Positions 25,214 through 34,272 are shown, numbered from the stretch's first letter. The stretch: DNA of 64,000 nt from Curtobacterium sp. MCJR17_020 (GCF_003234365.2 NZ_CP126260.1:2728001-2792000), one strand, 5' to 3'. The notes: generated by a model not told the origin, from the sequence alone. Numbers and translations are program-made.

Positions 25214-26290
25214 TCAGCGGCTGCGGTCGACGACGGAGTCGGCGAAGCGGGTGAGTGCCCGCTTCACGGTGCCGTCGGGCAGCGGGGCGAGGGCGTCCAC
25301 GGCTTCGCGGGCCCAGCGGACCGCGACCGTGCGCGTCGACGCGGTCGCCTCGTGGTCGCGCAGTGCGGCGACGGCCGACTGGTACGGCACGGAGCCGACC
25401 GCGTCGTCCGGGGCGCCGTTCACGTCGCGCTCGATGCGCAGGACGAGGTCCTGCGCCGCCGGGTCGGTCGCCGCGTGCCGACGCAGGTGCAGCATCGGCA
25501 GCGTGTCGACGCCGGCACGGAGGTCGTTGCCGGCGATCTTGCCGGTCTTGTCCGTCGCCGGTGCCAGATCGATGACGTCGTCGACGAGCTGGAAGGCGAC
25601 GCCCACCTTCTCGCCGAAGGTCCCGACGGCGTCGAGGTAGGCACGGTCGGCGCCGGAGAACATGACACCGGCGCGGGCGGCGGTCGCGATGAGCGAGCCG
25701 GTCTTGTCGCTGAGCACCTGGATGTAGTGCTCGACCGGGTCGTCGTCGGGCTGCGGGCCGGTGGTCTCGTGCAGCTGCCCCATGCAGAGGCGCTGGAAGG
25801 TCTCGGCCTGCATCCGGATGCCCTCGGTACCGAGGTCGGCGGTGATGAGGCTGGCGCGGGCGAAGAGGAGGTCGCCGGTCAGGATCGCGACGTTGTTGCC
25901 GTACGTGATCTGCGCTGCGGGGACCCCGCGGCGGACGGGCGCTTCGTCCATGACGTCGTCGTGGTAGAGCGACGCCAGGTGGGTCGTCTCGATGCTCACA
26001 GCCGCCTTGACCACGGCGTCGGTCACCCCGTCGCCGAGCTGCGCGATGAGCAGCGTCAGCGTCGGACGGATCCGCTTGCCGCCCGCGGACAGCAGGTAGC
26101 GGCTCGTGGTGTCGGCGAGGGTGTCCGTGGACCGCATGGCGTCCTCGAGCCCCTGCTCGACGAGCTCGAGACCGTCGTCGACGGCGGCGATGAAGCGGCG
26201 GTCGGCGGGCGTGGCGAACAACCGCTCGCCGATGCCCAGCGAGGCGCGGAGGCTCGGCGCGCGACGTGCGACCGGGACGCTCGGATTCAA
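25214..26290 (-). CDS. Trans-polyprenyl diphosphate synthase (menaquinone side chain)
   Basis: A 358-residue long-chain isoprenyl synthase. It shows the first Asp-rich motif in SLYHDDVMDEAPVRRG near residue 112, GNNVAILTGDLLFARA near 130 and the second Asp-rich motif AFQLVDDVIDLAPATDKTGK near 240. It should condense isopentenyl units into the octa- to dodecaprenyl tail used by MenA. TTG 26290 follows GGAG by 6 nt; an in-frame GTG at 26278 is an alternative. It lies 32 bp after menG, which fits its role in menaquinone synthesis. Confidence 0.9.
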   Translation of the reverse strand: MNPSVPVARRAPSLRASLGIGERLFATPADRRFIAAVDDGLELVEQGLEDAMRSTDTLADTTSRYLLSAGGKRIRPTLTLLIAQLGDGVTDAVVKAAVSIETTHLASLYHDDVMDEAPVRRGVPAAQITYGNNVAILTGDLLFARASLITADLGTEGIRMQAETFQRLCMGQLHETTGPQPDDDPVEHYIQVLSDKTGSLIATAARAGVMFSGADRAYLDAVGTFGEKVGVAFQLVDDVIDLAPATDKTGKIAGNDLRAGVDTLPMLHLRRHAATDPAAQDLVLRIERDVNGAPDDAVGSVPYQSAVAALRDHEATASTRTVAVRWAREAVDALAPLPDGTVKRALTRFADSVVDRSR

Positions 26291-26322
26291 GTGCTGCTCC
26301 GTCTTCGGGGGATGGTGACCGG

Positions 26323-27114
26323 TCAGTCGTCGGCCGGGTCGACGCGCGGCTGCTCGCCGGTGGTCTGGTGGTCGCGGCGTGCCTTCGCACGACGGGCCGC
26401 GGACTCGCGCACCGTGTCGGCGACGGGCTTGCGGCCACGGTGCAGTGCGACGATACCGGCCGTGAGGTTGCGGTAGGCGACCACGGAGAACCCGACGCCG
26501 CGCAGCCACTGGGTGAGGACCTGCTGGTCCGGCCACGCGTCGATCGACTCGGCGAGGTAGCGGTAGGCGGCGGGGTTGCTGCTCGAGAGCTTCGCGATGC
26601 CCGGGAGCACGCGCTTCAGGTAGGTGCCGTAGCCGAGGCGCAGCAGCGCACGCGGCGGGGTCGAGAACTCGCAGATGACCACTCGGCCGCCGGGCTTGAG
26701 GACCCGCAGCATCTCGGCGAGCGCCTGCTTCGGGTCGTTCACGTTGCGCAGCCCGAACGAGATCGTGACGGCGTCGAACGTGTCGTCGTCGAAGGGCAGG
26801 TGCTCGGCGTCGCCCTCGACGAAGGTGATCTCGGGGTGCCGCTCGCGACCGACCGCGATCATGCCGGCGGAGAGGTCGAGCGCGCTGACCTCGGCCCCCT
26901 TCTTCGCGAAGGCCGCGGCACTCGTCCCGGTGCCCGCGGCGATGTCGAGGACCTTCTCGCCGGGCTGGGGATCGACGGCCCGCACCGTGGCGACACGCCA
27001 CAACGGTGCGTTGCCCGCCGACAGGATGTCGTTCGTGAGGTCGTACTTGGCCGCGACGTCGTCGAACATCGCCGCCACCTCGTCCGGCCGCTTGTTCAGG
27101 TCCGCTCTGCTCAC
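26323..27114 (-). CDS. menG: Demethylmenaquinone methyltransferase
   Basis: A 263-residue UbiE/MenG enzyme that adds the C2 methyl group in the last step of menaquinone synthesis. N-terminal VAAMFDDVAAKYDLTND is diagnostic, motif I VLDIAAGTGTSAAAF lies near residue 57, and AEHLPFDDDTFDAVTISFGL near 102. A basic tail of about 30 residues follows the domain. GTG 27114 is 7 nt after TAGGAT (27122-27127, minus strand), so the mRNA is probably leaderless. It is divergent from menF. Confidence 0.93.
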   Translation of the reverse strand: MSRADLNKRPDEVAAMFDDVAAKYDLTNDILSAGNAPLWRVATVRAVDPQPGEKVLDIAAGTGTSAAAFAKKGAEVSALDLSAGMIAVGRERHPEITFVEGDAEHLPFDDDTFDAVTISFGLRNVNDPKQALAEMLRVLKPGGRVVICEFSTPPRALLRLGYGTYLKRVLPGIAKLSSSNPAAYRYLAESIDAWPDQQVLTQWLRGVGFSVVAYRNLTAGIVALHRGRKPVADTVRESAARRAKARRDHQTTGEQPRVDPADD

Positions 27115-27222
27115 CCGACCAATCCTAGAGGTCCCGACCGTACGTTCACCGGACTCGCAGCAACGGCCCGCGCGACGAGCGCCCGACCGGGTGGTCCACC
27201 GACCGCGCGTAGCATCGGAGCC

Positions 27223-28482
27223 GTGACCCGAACCACCACGGCGGCGCCCCCGCTGACGGTCTCCACCCGGATCCTCGACGACCCGGGCACCGTCCTCCGC
27301 CACACCCTGCGCGACCGTCCCCTGGCCTTCGTCCGGAACGGCGACGGCATCATCGGGATCGGGGAGGCGCTGCGGTTCACGTTCACCGGCCCCGACCGGA
27401 TGCGCGACGCCGCTGCGGTGTGGCGCACCGTCGTGGAGTCGGCCGTCGTCGACGACCCGGTGCAGCTGCGCGGCTCGGGCCTGGTCGCGTTCGGCTCCTT
27501 CGCCTTCGCCGACGACTCCGCCGACGAGAGCGTCCTGATCGTCCCGCGCGTCGTCATCGGTCGTCGTCGCGGCAAGGCCTGGCTCACGGCGATCGACACG
27601 ACCGTCGGTGCCGAGCCGCTCGCCTTCACACGGACCTCGGTGCCGGTCCCCCACGTCGGACCGCACGTCTCCGTCAGGCTGCGCCCGGGCCGGATCGACG
27701 AGGCCGCCTACGCCGCGAACGTCGCCGAGGCCGTGCGGCGCATCGTCGCCGGGGGCGCGCAGAAGGTCGTCCTCGCCCGCGACCTCGTCGGCACGCTGCC
27801 GCCGGGAGCCGATCGACGTGCCGTGCTGCTCGACCTCGCCGCCGCCTACCCGCAGTGCGTCACGTTCGCGGTCGACGGCCTGGTCGGCGCGACCCCCGAG
27901 ACGCTCGCCCGCACCGACGGCACCCGGTTGACGGCGCGGGTGCTGGCCGGCAGCGCTGCACGCGGTGCCGACGAGGTGTCGGACCGTGCCGCTGCCGAAG
28001 CCCTCGCCGCCAGCGCGAAGGACGTCGAGGAGCACGCGTTCGCGATCGACAGTCTGCTCGCCTCGCTCCGCCCGCTCGTCACCGAGCTGCGTGCCGACCC
28101 CGAGCCGTTCCGACTGCAGCTGCCGAACCTGTGGCACCTGGCGACCGACGTGCAGGCGACGCTGCCGCCGGACACCACCTCGCTCGACGTCGCCGACGCC
28201 CTGCACCCCACGGCCGCGGTCGCGGGCACCCCCACCGACGTGGCCGTCCGGCTCGTCGCCGAGCTCGAGGGCGTCGACCGCGGCCGCTACGCCGGCCCGG
28301 TGGGCTGGATGAGCGCCACCGGCGACGGCGAGTGGATGTTGGCGCTCCGCAGCGCCCGCATCGACGACGACGGCACCGTGCGGGCCTGGGCGGGTGCGGG
28401 CGTCGTCGCGGGGTCGGAACCGGCGCGCGAGGTCGCCGAGACCGCCCTGAAGTTCCGACCGGTCACGGACGCGCTGGCCTGA
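27223..28482 (+). CDS. menF: Isochorismate synthase
   Basis: A 419-residue chorismate-binding enzyme that isomerises chorismate to isochorismate, the entry to menaquinone. The C-terminal domain has QKVVLARDLVGTLPPG near residue 188, FAVDGLVGATPETLART near 215, VEEHAFAIDSLLASL near 270 and RYAGPVGWMSATGDGEW near 355. GTG 27223 lies 7 nt after TAGCAT (27210-27215), which fits a leaderless mRNA. It is divergent from menG, with a 108-bp spacer. Confidence 0.9.
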   Translation: MTRTTTAAPPLTVSTRILDDPGTVLRHTLRDRPLAFVRNGDGIIGIGEALRFTFTGPDRMRDAAAVWRTVVESAVVDDPVQLRGSGLVAFGSFAFADDSADESVLIVPRVVIGRRRGKAWLTAIDTTVGAEPLAFTRTSVPVPHVGPHVSVRLRPGRIDEAAYAANVAEAVRRIVAGGAQKVVLARDLVGTLPPGADRRAVLLDLAAAYPQCVTFAVDGLVGATPETLARTDGTRLTARVLAGSAARGADEVSDRAAAEALAASAKDVEEHAFAIDSLLASLRPLVTELRADPEPFRLQLPNLWHLATDVQATLPPDTTSLDVADALHPTAAVAGTPTDVAVRLVAELEGVDRGRYAGPVGWMSATGDGEWMLALRSARIDDDGTVRAWAGAGVVAGSEPAREVAETALKFRPVTDALA

Positions 28483-28490
28483 GCGGCGCG

Positions 28491-28538
28491 GCGCGGCGAC
28501 CACGCGGTCGCGCTGCGCCGGCCGCGTGGTCGCGCCGC
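28491..28538 (+). terminator. menF terminator
   Basis: CGACCACGCGG and its exact complement form the inner stem, extended by GC-rich flanks, around the loop TCGCGCTGCGCCGG. It lies just after the menF stop and in front of the convergent menD end. Confidence 0.7.
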
Positions 28539-28554
28539 GACGCCCCTCCCCGCG

Positions 28555-30498
28555 TCAGTCGGCGAGCGGGACCTCGATCACGACGCGCTCGGCCGGATCG
28601 GTGAGCACCCGCTCGAGGTCTCCCCACGTCTCCGCGCGGCGGTACTCCCAGCCGAGGCCGGTGACGACCCGTTCGACGTCGACGTGCTGCGGCGTCGACA
28701 TCATCCGCCGCATGTCCTCCCGTGGGGTGGTGCGTGCCACCTCGAGCCCACGGAAGATCGCGCCGCCGTGGTCGTTGCCGACGACGACCTGCACCCGGTG
28801 CGTGCGTTCCTCGGTGCCGGTGACGAACGCCCCGAGGTCGTGCAGCAGGGTCAGGTCGCCCAGCAGCACGCGCGTGGTGCCGACCGACGCCGACGACTGC
28901 TCGAGCGCTGCGGCGATCCCGAGGGCCGTCGACACGGTGCCGTCGATGCCGGCGAGCCCGCGGTTCGCGTGCACCCGGATCTTCTTGCCGAGCACCCGCC
29001 CGTCGGCGACGCGGATGATCTGCGAGGCACCGAACACGAGCCGGTCGTGCGGCCACGTCACGCCCCACACGGCGTCGGCGAGCATCGCGCGGTCGACGGG
29101 TCGGCGGCGGAGGGCGACCTCGTCGCGCAGGAACTTGTTGCGTTCGGCGCGGTCCGGAGACCGCTTGGCGCCGAGGTCGGGGCCCGCGTCACCGTCGCCG
29201 AGCAGTTGACGGCTCGCGCCGACCCAGCGGCCGACCCACGCACGGTGCTCCGGCCGGGTCCGGCCCGTCACGCGGACGTCGGACACGAACGTGGTCAACG
29301 ATTCGCTGGGCCCACGCCGCCGGTTCCCGGACGACGCGCCAGCGGCGTTCGGGCCGTGCCGGTGGGGAGAGGCGCGGGCCGGGTCGAAGGGGTCGGCCGT
29401 GTGTCCGCGGACCACGATCGTCTCGACCCCCTGCCGCTGCAGGAGCGCCGGGACCTCGCGGCTGAGGGTGGGGTGGCCGAGCACGACGGCACGACGGACC
29501 GCCCCGCCGAAGTCCGGGTCGCGCAGGAGTTCGCGGTAGGTGACCACGAGGTTCCGGCCGAACCGTGCACCGCTGGAGACCTCGGCGAGCAGGGGCGCCC
29601 CGAGCTCCCACGCGATGCGCTCGGCGTCCTCGCCGGCGTCGTGACCGGCGATGACGACCGTGCCCGGCTCGTCGTCCGGCGACAGCTCGGCCACCGGGAG
29701 TCCGCCGTGTGCCCGACGGGTGGCGAACGCGGTGTCGACCTCGTCGTCGGGGACGCCCTGCACGTGCTCGGCGTCGAGGCCGGCGGACAGGGGTTCACGG
29801 AACGCGACGTTGAGCTGCGCGGGCCCCGGCTGTCCGGTGTGTCCGGCGGCCGCGGCGACGGCCTGGCGGGCGAGGTCGCGGAGCGCTGCACGCACCGATG
29901 CGTCGGCTCCGTGCGCGGACGGTGCCTCGACGTCGCGGACGAAGGCGACCGCGTCGCCGAACATCCCCGGCTGGACGGTGGTCTGGTTGCTGCCGATGCC
30001 GCGGAGTTCGTCCGGCCGGTCGGCGCTCAGCACGAGCATCGGGACTCCGGAGTGGTGCGCTTCGAGGACTGCGGGGTGCAGGTTGGCGACGGCGGTGCCC
30101 GAGGTCGTCACGACCGCGGCCGGTCGACCGGACTCCACCGCGAGACCGAGGGCGAAGAACCCGGCGGTGCGCTCGTCGAGCCGGACGTGGACGGTCAGGC
30201 CGCCGGCACGCTCGAGGGCGACGGCCGCGAGCGCCAGGGCCTGGGACCGTGAGCCCGGGCTGACGACGACGTCGGTGACGCCGGCGCGCACGAGTTCCTG
30301 CAGCAGCGTCAGGGCGGCGTCCGTCGCCGGACTGCCCGACCCGACGGGACCGTCAGCGATCGGTGCGGCCGTCGTCGTCGCGGTCGTGGAACTGGTCTTC
30401 GAGGTCTCGGAGGGTCGCGTCGTCCTGGTCCTTGTCCGTGAGGGTGTCCCCCGGAACGGGCGTGGTGCCGAGGAAGTCCGGGTCGTCTTCGGGTCCAC
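28555..30498 (-). CDS. menD: 2-succinyl-5-enolpyruvyl-6-hydroxy-3-cyclohexene-1-carboxylate synthase
   Basis: MenD is the thiamine-diphosphate enzyme that joins 2-oxoglutarate to isochorismate. It shows VVVSPGSRSQALALAAVALE, VRLDERTAGFFALGLA with the catalytic Glu, VTTSGTAVANLHPAVLEA, and the late cofactor motif LLGDLTLLHDLGAF with VQVVVGNDHGGAIF. An extra loop of 24 residues after HTADPFDPAR is encoded by the 71-bp repeat. The start is unclear: homology begins near codon 55, but the only usual start codon before it is GTG 30498, inside the upstream gene. A shorter protein from a rarer start codon is possible. Confidence 0.88.
   Translation of the reverse strand: MDPKTTRTSSAPRPFRGTPSRTRTRTTRPSETSKTSSTTATTTAAPIADGPVGSGSPATDAALTLLQELVRAGVTDVVVSPGSRSQALALAAVALERAGGLTVHVRLDERTAGFFALGLAVESGRPAAVVTTSGTAVANLHPAVLEAHHSGVPMLVLSADRPDELRGIGSNQTTVQPGMFGDAVAFVRDVEAPSAHGADASVRAALRDLARQAVAAAAGHTGQPGPAQLNVAFREPLSAGLDAEHVQGVPDDEVDTAFATRRAHGGLPVAELSPDDEPGTVVIAGHDAGEDAERIAWELGAPLLAEVSSGARFGRNLVVTYRELLRDPDFGGAVRRAVVLGHPTLSREVPALLQRQGVETIVVRGHTADPFDPARASPHRHGPNAAGASSGNRRRGPSESLTTFVSDVRVTGRTRPEHRAWVGRWVGASRQLLGDGDAGPDLGAKRSPDRAERNKFLRDEVALRRRPVDRAMLADAVWGVTWPHDRLVFGASQIIRVADGRVLGKKIRVHANRGLAGIDGTVSTALGIAAALEQSSASVGTTRVLLGDLTLLHDLGAFVTGTEERTHRVQVVVGNDHGGAIFRGLEVARTTPREDMRRMMSTPQHVDVERVVTGLGWEYRRAETWGDLERVLTDPAERVVIEVPLAD
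29306..29376 (-). repeat. 71-bp protein-coding interspersed repeat, copy B
   Basis: On the plus strand it begins CTGGGCCCACGC and ends GTGGGGAGAGGCGCG, differing from copy A at two of 71 positions. menD reads it on the minus strand, so the peptide here (ASPHRHGPNAAGASSGNRRR) comes from the opposite strand of the element to that read in copies A and C. Confidence 0.85.
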
Positions 30499-30709
30499 GG
30501 TACCGGGCGGTCGTGCCCGGGGACGCCGGCGAGCGGCCGAGCAGGAACCAGAGCACCCCACCGAGGACGGGGAGGACGATCACGAGGAGGATCCAGACAC
30601 CGCGCCTGAGGGATCGGACACGTTCGCGGGGCATCGTCGCGCAGTCGATGGCTGCGTACACCGTGAAGGCGACAGCGGCGACGACGACGATCAACCACAA
30701 GCGGACCAT
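30353..30709 (-). CDS. Small PLDc_N-domain membrane protein
   Basis: A 118-residue protein with two membrane segments (LWLIVVVAAVAFTVYAAIDC and GVWILLVIVLPVLGGVLWFL) that match the PLDc_N domain of cardiolipin synthases, but with no catalytic domain. The rest is an acidic, polar tail rich in Asp. Its role is unknown. ATG 30709 is 7 nt after TAGACT (30717-30722, minus strand), a leaderless arrangement. It overlaps the menD reading frame by up to 146 bp. The pair is divergent from the DUF4229 gene. Confidence 0.8.
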   Translation of the reverse strand: MVRLWLIVVVAAVAFTVYAAIDCATMPRERVRSLRRGVWILLVIVLPVLGGVLWFLLGRSPASPGTTARYRGPEDDPDFLGTTPVPGDTLTDKDQDDATLRDLEDQFHDRDDDGRTDR

Positions 30710-30773
30710 GCTCGGGAGTCTAGGTCGCGAGCCTGTGACGACCCTGCCGGTCGACCGTCCGTAGACTCGCAGG

Positions 30774-31109
30774 GTGAAAGCGTGGCTCCTGTACACCCTG
30801 GCCCGGCTCGGCATCTTCGCGGCGGCGCTCGTACTCCTCCTGCTCCTGACGCCGCTGGAGTGGTGGTGGGCGACGATCATCGCGGCCCTCGTCGGGCTGT
30901 TGATCTCCTACATCGCGCTCGCGAAGCTCCGCACCAAGGTCGCCCTGAGCCTGGCGAACCGCCGCGGTGGACCGGAGCGCGATGCGGACACCGACTTCGA
31001 GGACGACTTCGTCGACGCGGCGGACACCGATGCCGCGGACACCCCGACCGTGCGCCCGGTGTCGGACGCCGACCGGCATGCCGCACGCCGGGACGCCGAC
31101 GCGGAGTAG
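30774..31109 (+). CDS. DUF4229-like small membrane protein
   Basis: A 111-residue protein with two hydrophobic segments (LARLGIFAAALVLLLLLTPL and WWWATIIAALVGLLISYIAL) followed by KLRTKVALSLANRRGG, then an acidic tail. This layout is that of the DUF4229 family found beside menaquinone genes in actinobacteria. Function unknown. GTG 30774 is 6 nt after TAGACT (30762-30767), so it is probably leaderless. It is convergent with menA with 12 bp between the ends. Confidence 0.82.
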   Translation: MKAWLLYTLARLGIFAAALVLLLLLTPLEWWWATIIAALVGLLISYIALAKLRTKVALSLANRRGGPERDADTDFEDDFVDAADTDAADTPTVRPVSDADRHAARRDADAE

Positions 31110-31121
31110 ACCGGCGGCGTC

Positions 31122-32117
31122 CTACGGCTGGACGGCGAGCGTGATGCCGAGCACCACGCCGAACACCAGCGACGCGAACGACGACAGCTGCAGTGCCGTG
31201 ATGAGTTCACGGGGCTTGCGCGACGACACCCCGATCGCGAGCGCCGGCAGGGCCAGCAGCAGCGAGAAGTACGTGAAGCCCGTGCGGAAGTAGAGCAGGA
31301 CGAACCAGAGCAGCACGACGTACGGCAGCAGCAGGAACAGGCCGTACAGCACCCGTGCCACCGGTCGGCCGACGACGACCGCGAGGGTGCGCTTGCCGGC
31401 GAGACGGTCCTCGTCGATGTCGCGGATGTTGTTCACCATCAGGACAGCGCAGGCGAAGAACCCGGCGGCGACCGCGGCGGCCCACCCGCTCGTGGTGGCC
31501 TGGCCGATGAGCACGTACTGGGTGCCGAGCACGGCGACGAGGCCGAAGAACACGAAGACGAAGACCTCGCCGAGCGCGTTGTAGCCGTAGGGATTCTTGC
31601 CGCCGGTGTAGAACCACGCGGCGACGATGGCGGCGGCGCCGACGAGCAGCAGCCACCACAGCTGGGTGAGCACCACGATGACGATCCCGGCGACCGCAGC
31701 CAGCCCGAAGAACGTCAGTGCGACGGTCAGCACCGTCCGGGGCTTCGCGAGGCCGGCGCCCGTCAGGCGAGCCGGGCCGACGCGGTACTCGTCGGTGCCG
31801 CGGACACCGTCGGAGTAGTCGTTGCTGTAGTTCACGCCGATCTGCAGGAACAGTGCCACCGCGAGGGCGAGCAGCGCGATGGCGAGGTGTCCGTCCTGCG
31901 CCAGGAACGCACCGAAGTCGCCCGTGGTGCCGCTGTCGACGAAGCCCACGGTGGTGCCGAGCACCACCGGGACGACGCCGAGTGTCAGGGTGCGGAGTCG
32001 TGCCCCGCCGATCCAGTCCCGCGCGGTCGCCCGGCGCTTCGAGCGGACCGGGGCCGCAGCCTTGGCCGGGTTGCCCGAGCGGCCCTGCTTGTGCGTCGTG
32101 TTCTTCGTTCGTGCCAC
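31122..32117 (-). CDS. menA: 1,4-dihydroxy-2-naphthoate polyprenyltransferase
   Basis: A 331-residue multipass prenyltransferase that attaches the polyprenyl tail and releases CO2. The first Asp motif lies in NYSNDYSDGVRGTDEYRVGP near residue 105 and the second in MVNNIRDIDEDRLAGKRTLA near 230. About eight membrane segments follow a basic N-terminal tail of some 35 residues. GTG 32117 is 8 nt after TAGGAT (32126-32131, minus strand). It follows menE on the same strand after 56 bp, with its own promoter. Confidence 0.95.
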   Translation of the reverse strand: MARTKNTTHKQGRSGNPAKAAAPVRSKRRATARDWIGGARLRTLTLGVVPVVLGTTVGFVDSGTTGDFGAFLAQDGHLAIALLALAVALFLQIGVNYSNDYSDGVRGTDEYRVGPARLTGAGLAKPRTVLTVALTFFGLAAVAGIVIVVLTQLWWLLLVGAAAIVAAWFYTGGKNPYGYNALGEVFVFVFFGLVAVLGTQYVLIGQATTSGWAAAVAAGFFACAVLMVNNIRDIDEDRLAGKRTLAVVVGRPVARVLYGLFLLLPYVVLLWFVLLYFRTGFTYFSLLLALPALAIGVSSRKPRELITALQLSSFASLVFGVVLGITLAVQP

Positions 32118-32173
32118 GACCACCGATCCTATCCGCGCCGCGTCGCACTGCACCGCGGTGCCGTCGAGCGCAC

Positions 32174-33304
32174 CTACCGTGCCGCGAGGTCCTGGATCGC
32201 CCGCCGGTCGGGTTTGCCGGACGCGAGCATCGGCAGCCGGTCGACCACCACCACCGCGGCCGGACGTGCGGCTCGGCCGAGGGCGTCGCCCACGTGGGAC
32301 CGGACGGTGTCGAGGTCGAGCGGCTGCTCGGTGACGACGACCGGCACCTCGCCCCACTCCCCCGAGGCCCGGCGGGTGACGACTGCACCGTGCTGATCGG
32401 GCAGGTCGCGCACGAGCCGCTCCACCGCGCCGAGCCGGACCTTCTCGCCGCCGGAGATCACCACGTCGTCGAGGCGTCCGAGCACCCGGACCACCCCGTC
32501 CGACACCGTGGCGGCGTCACCCGTGCGGTACCAGCGCAGGCCGTCGCGCTCGACGAACGTCGCGGCCGTGCGGTCGTCGTCGCCGAGGTACCCCTCGGCG
32601 AGCATCGGACCCGACAACTGGAGCTCGTCGTCCACCACCGCGGTGCGGACGGTCCCGAACGGCACGCCGTCGTACACGCATCCGCCGCTCGTCTCGCTGG
32701 CGCCGTAGGTCGTCACGATGTGCACGCCCGCGGCGACCGCCCGCTCGCGGAGCGCCGCCGGGGTCGCCTGGCCGCCGACGAGGACCGCGTCGAACCCGCC
32801 CAGTGCGGCCGCCCCGCGGTCGTCGTCGAGCACGCGGGCGAGCTGCACGGGTACGAGCGACGTGTAGCGACGCGGAGCCGCCGGACCGGTGACGAGCTGG
32901 TCCGCGGCGTCCGCGAAGGCCGTGGCGTCGAAGTGCCCCGGTGCCACGACGGCCGGTGTCGTCCCCGCGGCGATCGACCGGGTCAGAACGTTGAGGCCCG
33001 CGATGTAGTGCGTGGGCAGCGCGAGCACCCAGCTACCCGGTCCGACGAGCGCTGCGTCCGCCGCTGCGGCACCGGCGAGGAGCGCCTCGGACGAGAGGGC
33101 CACGCGCTTGCCGGTACCGGTGGACCCGCTCGTCTCGACCACCAGGGCGACCCCCTGCCGGACGTCGGCCGGCGGCGGGGTCGGCAGCGCCGGTGCCCCC
33201 TCGGCGACGGGGAGCAGCGCGGGACCGCCGGCGAGCGCTGCCTCCAGACCGCGCAGCACCACGAGCGGATCCGACGTGCCCAGCGCGACCAGCGGACGGG
33301 TCAT
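32174..33304 (-). CDS. menE: o-Succinylbenzoate--CoA ligase
   Basis: A 376-residue adenylate-forming enzyme, short for the superfamily. It shows the P-loop-like VVETSGSTGTGKRVALSSEA near residue 55, TTYGASETSGGCVYDG near 195 and the hinge WYRTGDAATVSDGVVRVLGR near 250, followed by GEKVRLGAVERLVRDL. It activates o-succinylbenzoate for MenB. The short length is usual in actinobacteria. It begins 17 bp after menB, without a strong ribosome site, so translation is probably coupled. Confidence 0.92.
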   Translation of the reverse strand: MTRPLVALGTSDPLVVLRGLEAALAGGPALLPVAEGAPALPTPPPADVRQGVALVVETSGSTGTGKRVALSSEALLAGAAAADAALVGPGSWVLALPTHYIAGLNVLTRSIAAGTTPAVVAPGHFDATAFADAADQLVTGPAAPRRYTSLVPVQLARVLDDDRGAAALGGFDAVLVGGQATPAALRERAVAAGVHIVTTYGASETSGGCVYDGVPFGTVRTAVVDDELQLSGPMLAEGYLGDDDRTAATFVERDGLRWYRTGDAATVSDGVVRVLGRLDDVVISGGEKVRLGAVERLVRDLPDQHGAVVTRRASGEWGEVPVVVTEQPLDLDTVRSHVGDALGRAARPAAVVVVDRLPMLASGKPDRRAIQDLAAR

Positions 33305-33320
33305 GCCGGCACCGCCGGGC

Positions 33321-34250
33321 TCAGTAGTGCCACGGGAACGACGTCCACTCGGGGGCGCGCTTCTCGAGGAACGAGTCGCGGCCCTCGACGGCCTCGTCGG
33401 TGCCGTAGGCGAGCCGCGTCGCCTCGCCCGCGAAGACCTGCTGGCCGACCATCCCGTCGTCGACGGCGTTGAACGCGTACTTGAGCATCCGGATCGCCGT
33501 CGGGGACTTGCCGAGGACGATCTCACCCCAGCGGATCGCCTCGCGCTCGAGGTCCTCGTGCGGGACGACCGCGTTCACCGCTCCCATCTCGTACGCCCGC
33601 TGCGCCGAGTACTCCTGCGCGAGGAAGAAGACCTCGCGCGCGAACTTCTGGCCGATCTGCTTGGCGTAGTAGGCGCTGCCGTACCCACCGTCGAACGACC
33701 CGACGTCGGCGTCGGTCTGCTTGAACCTGCCGTGCTCGGCGCTGGCGATGGTCAGGTCGCAGATCGCGTGCAGCGAGTGCCCGCCGCCGGCTGCCCAACC
33801 GGGGACCACGGCGATGACGACCTTGGGCATCATGCGGATCAGGCGCTGCACCTCGAGGATGTGCAGTCGTCCCATCGAGGCCTGCGCGGCCGCCGGGTCG
33901 ACGCCCTCGGGCGGTGCACCCTCGTCACCGACGTACTGGTAGCCGCTGCGCCCCCGGATGCGCTGGTCGCCGCCGGAGCAGAACGCCCAGCCGCCGTCCT
34001 TCGGACTCGGGCCGTTGCCGGTCAGCAGGACGACGCCCACGCGGGGGTCCTGACGGGCGTCGTCGAGCGCACGGTAGAGCTCGTCGACGGTGCGCGGACG
34101 GAAGGCGTTCCGCACCTCGGGCCGGTCGAACGCGACCCGGACGATCCCCTTCGAGACGTGCTTGTGGTACGTGATGTCCGTGAACTGCTCCGCGATCGGA
34201 GCCGCGGTCCAGACGTCGGGGTCGAACAGGTCGGAGACGGGAGCAGCCAT
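33321..34250 (-). CDS. menB: 1,4-dihydroxy-2-naphthoyl-CoA synthase
   Basis: A 309-residue crotonase-fold enzyme that closes the naphthoquinone ring. It has RVAFDRPEVRNAFRPRTVDE near residue 40, FCSGGDQRIRGRSGY near 93, WAAGGGHSLHAICDLT near 158 and the MenB-specific DVGSFDGGYGSAYYAKQIGQ near 188. ATG 34250 lies 6 nt after TACGTT (34257-34262, minus strand), so a leaderless start is likely. It heads the menB-menE unit. Confidence 0.96.
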   Translation of the reverse strand: MAAPVSDLFDPDVWTAAPIAEQFTDITYHKHVSKGIVRVAFDRPEVRNAFRPRTVDELYRALDDARQDPRVGVVLLTGNGPSPKDGGWAFCSGGDQRIRGRSGYQYVGDEGAPPEGVDPAAAQASMGRLHILEVQRLIRMMPKVVIAVVPGWAAGGGHSLHAICDLTIASAEHGRFKQTDADVGSFDGGYGSAYYAKQIGQKFAREVFFLAQEYSAQRAYEMGAVNAVVPHEDLEREAIRWGEIVLGKSPTAIRMLKYAFNAVDDGMVGQQVFAGEATRLAYGTDEAVEGRDSFLEKRAPEWTSFPWHY

Positions 34251-34272
34251 GCCCCCAACGTACCGCCGCCGG

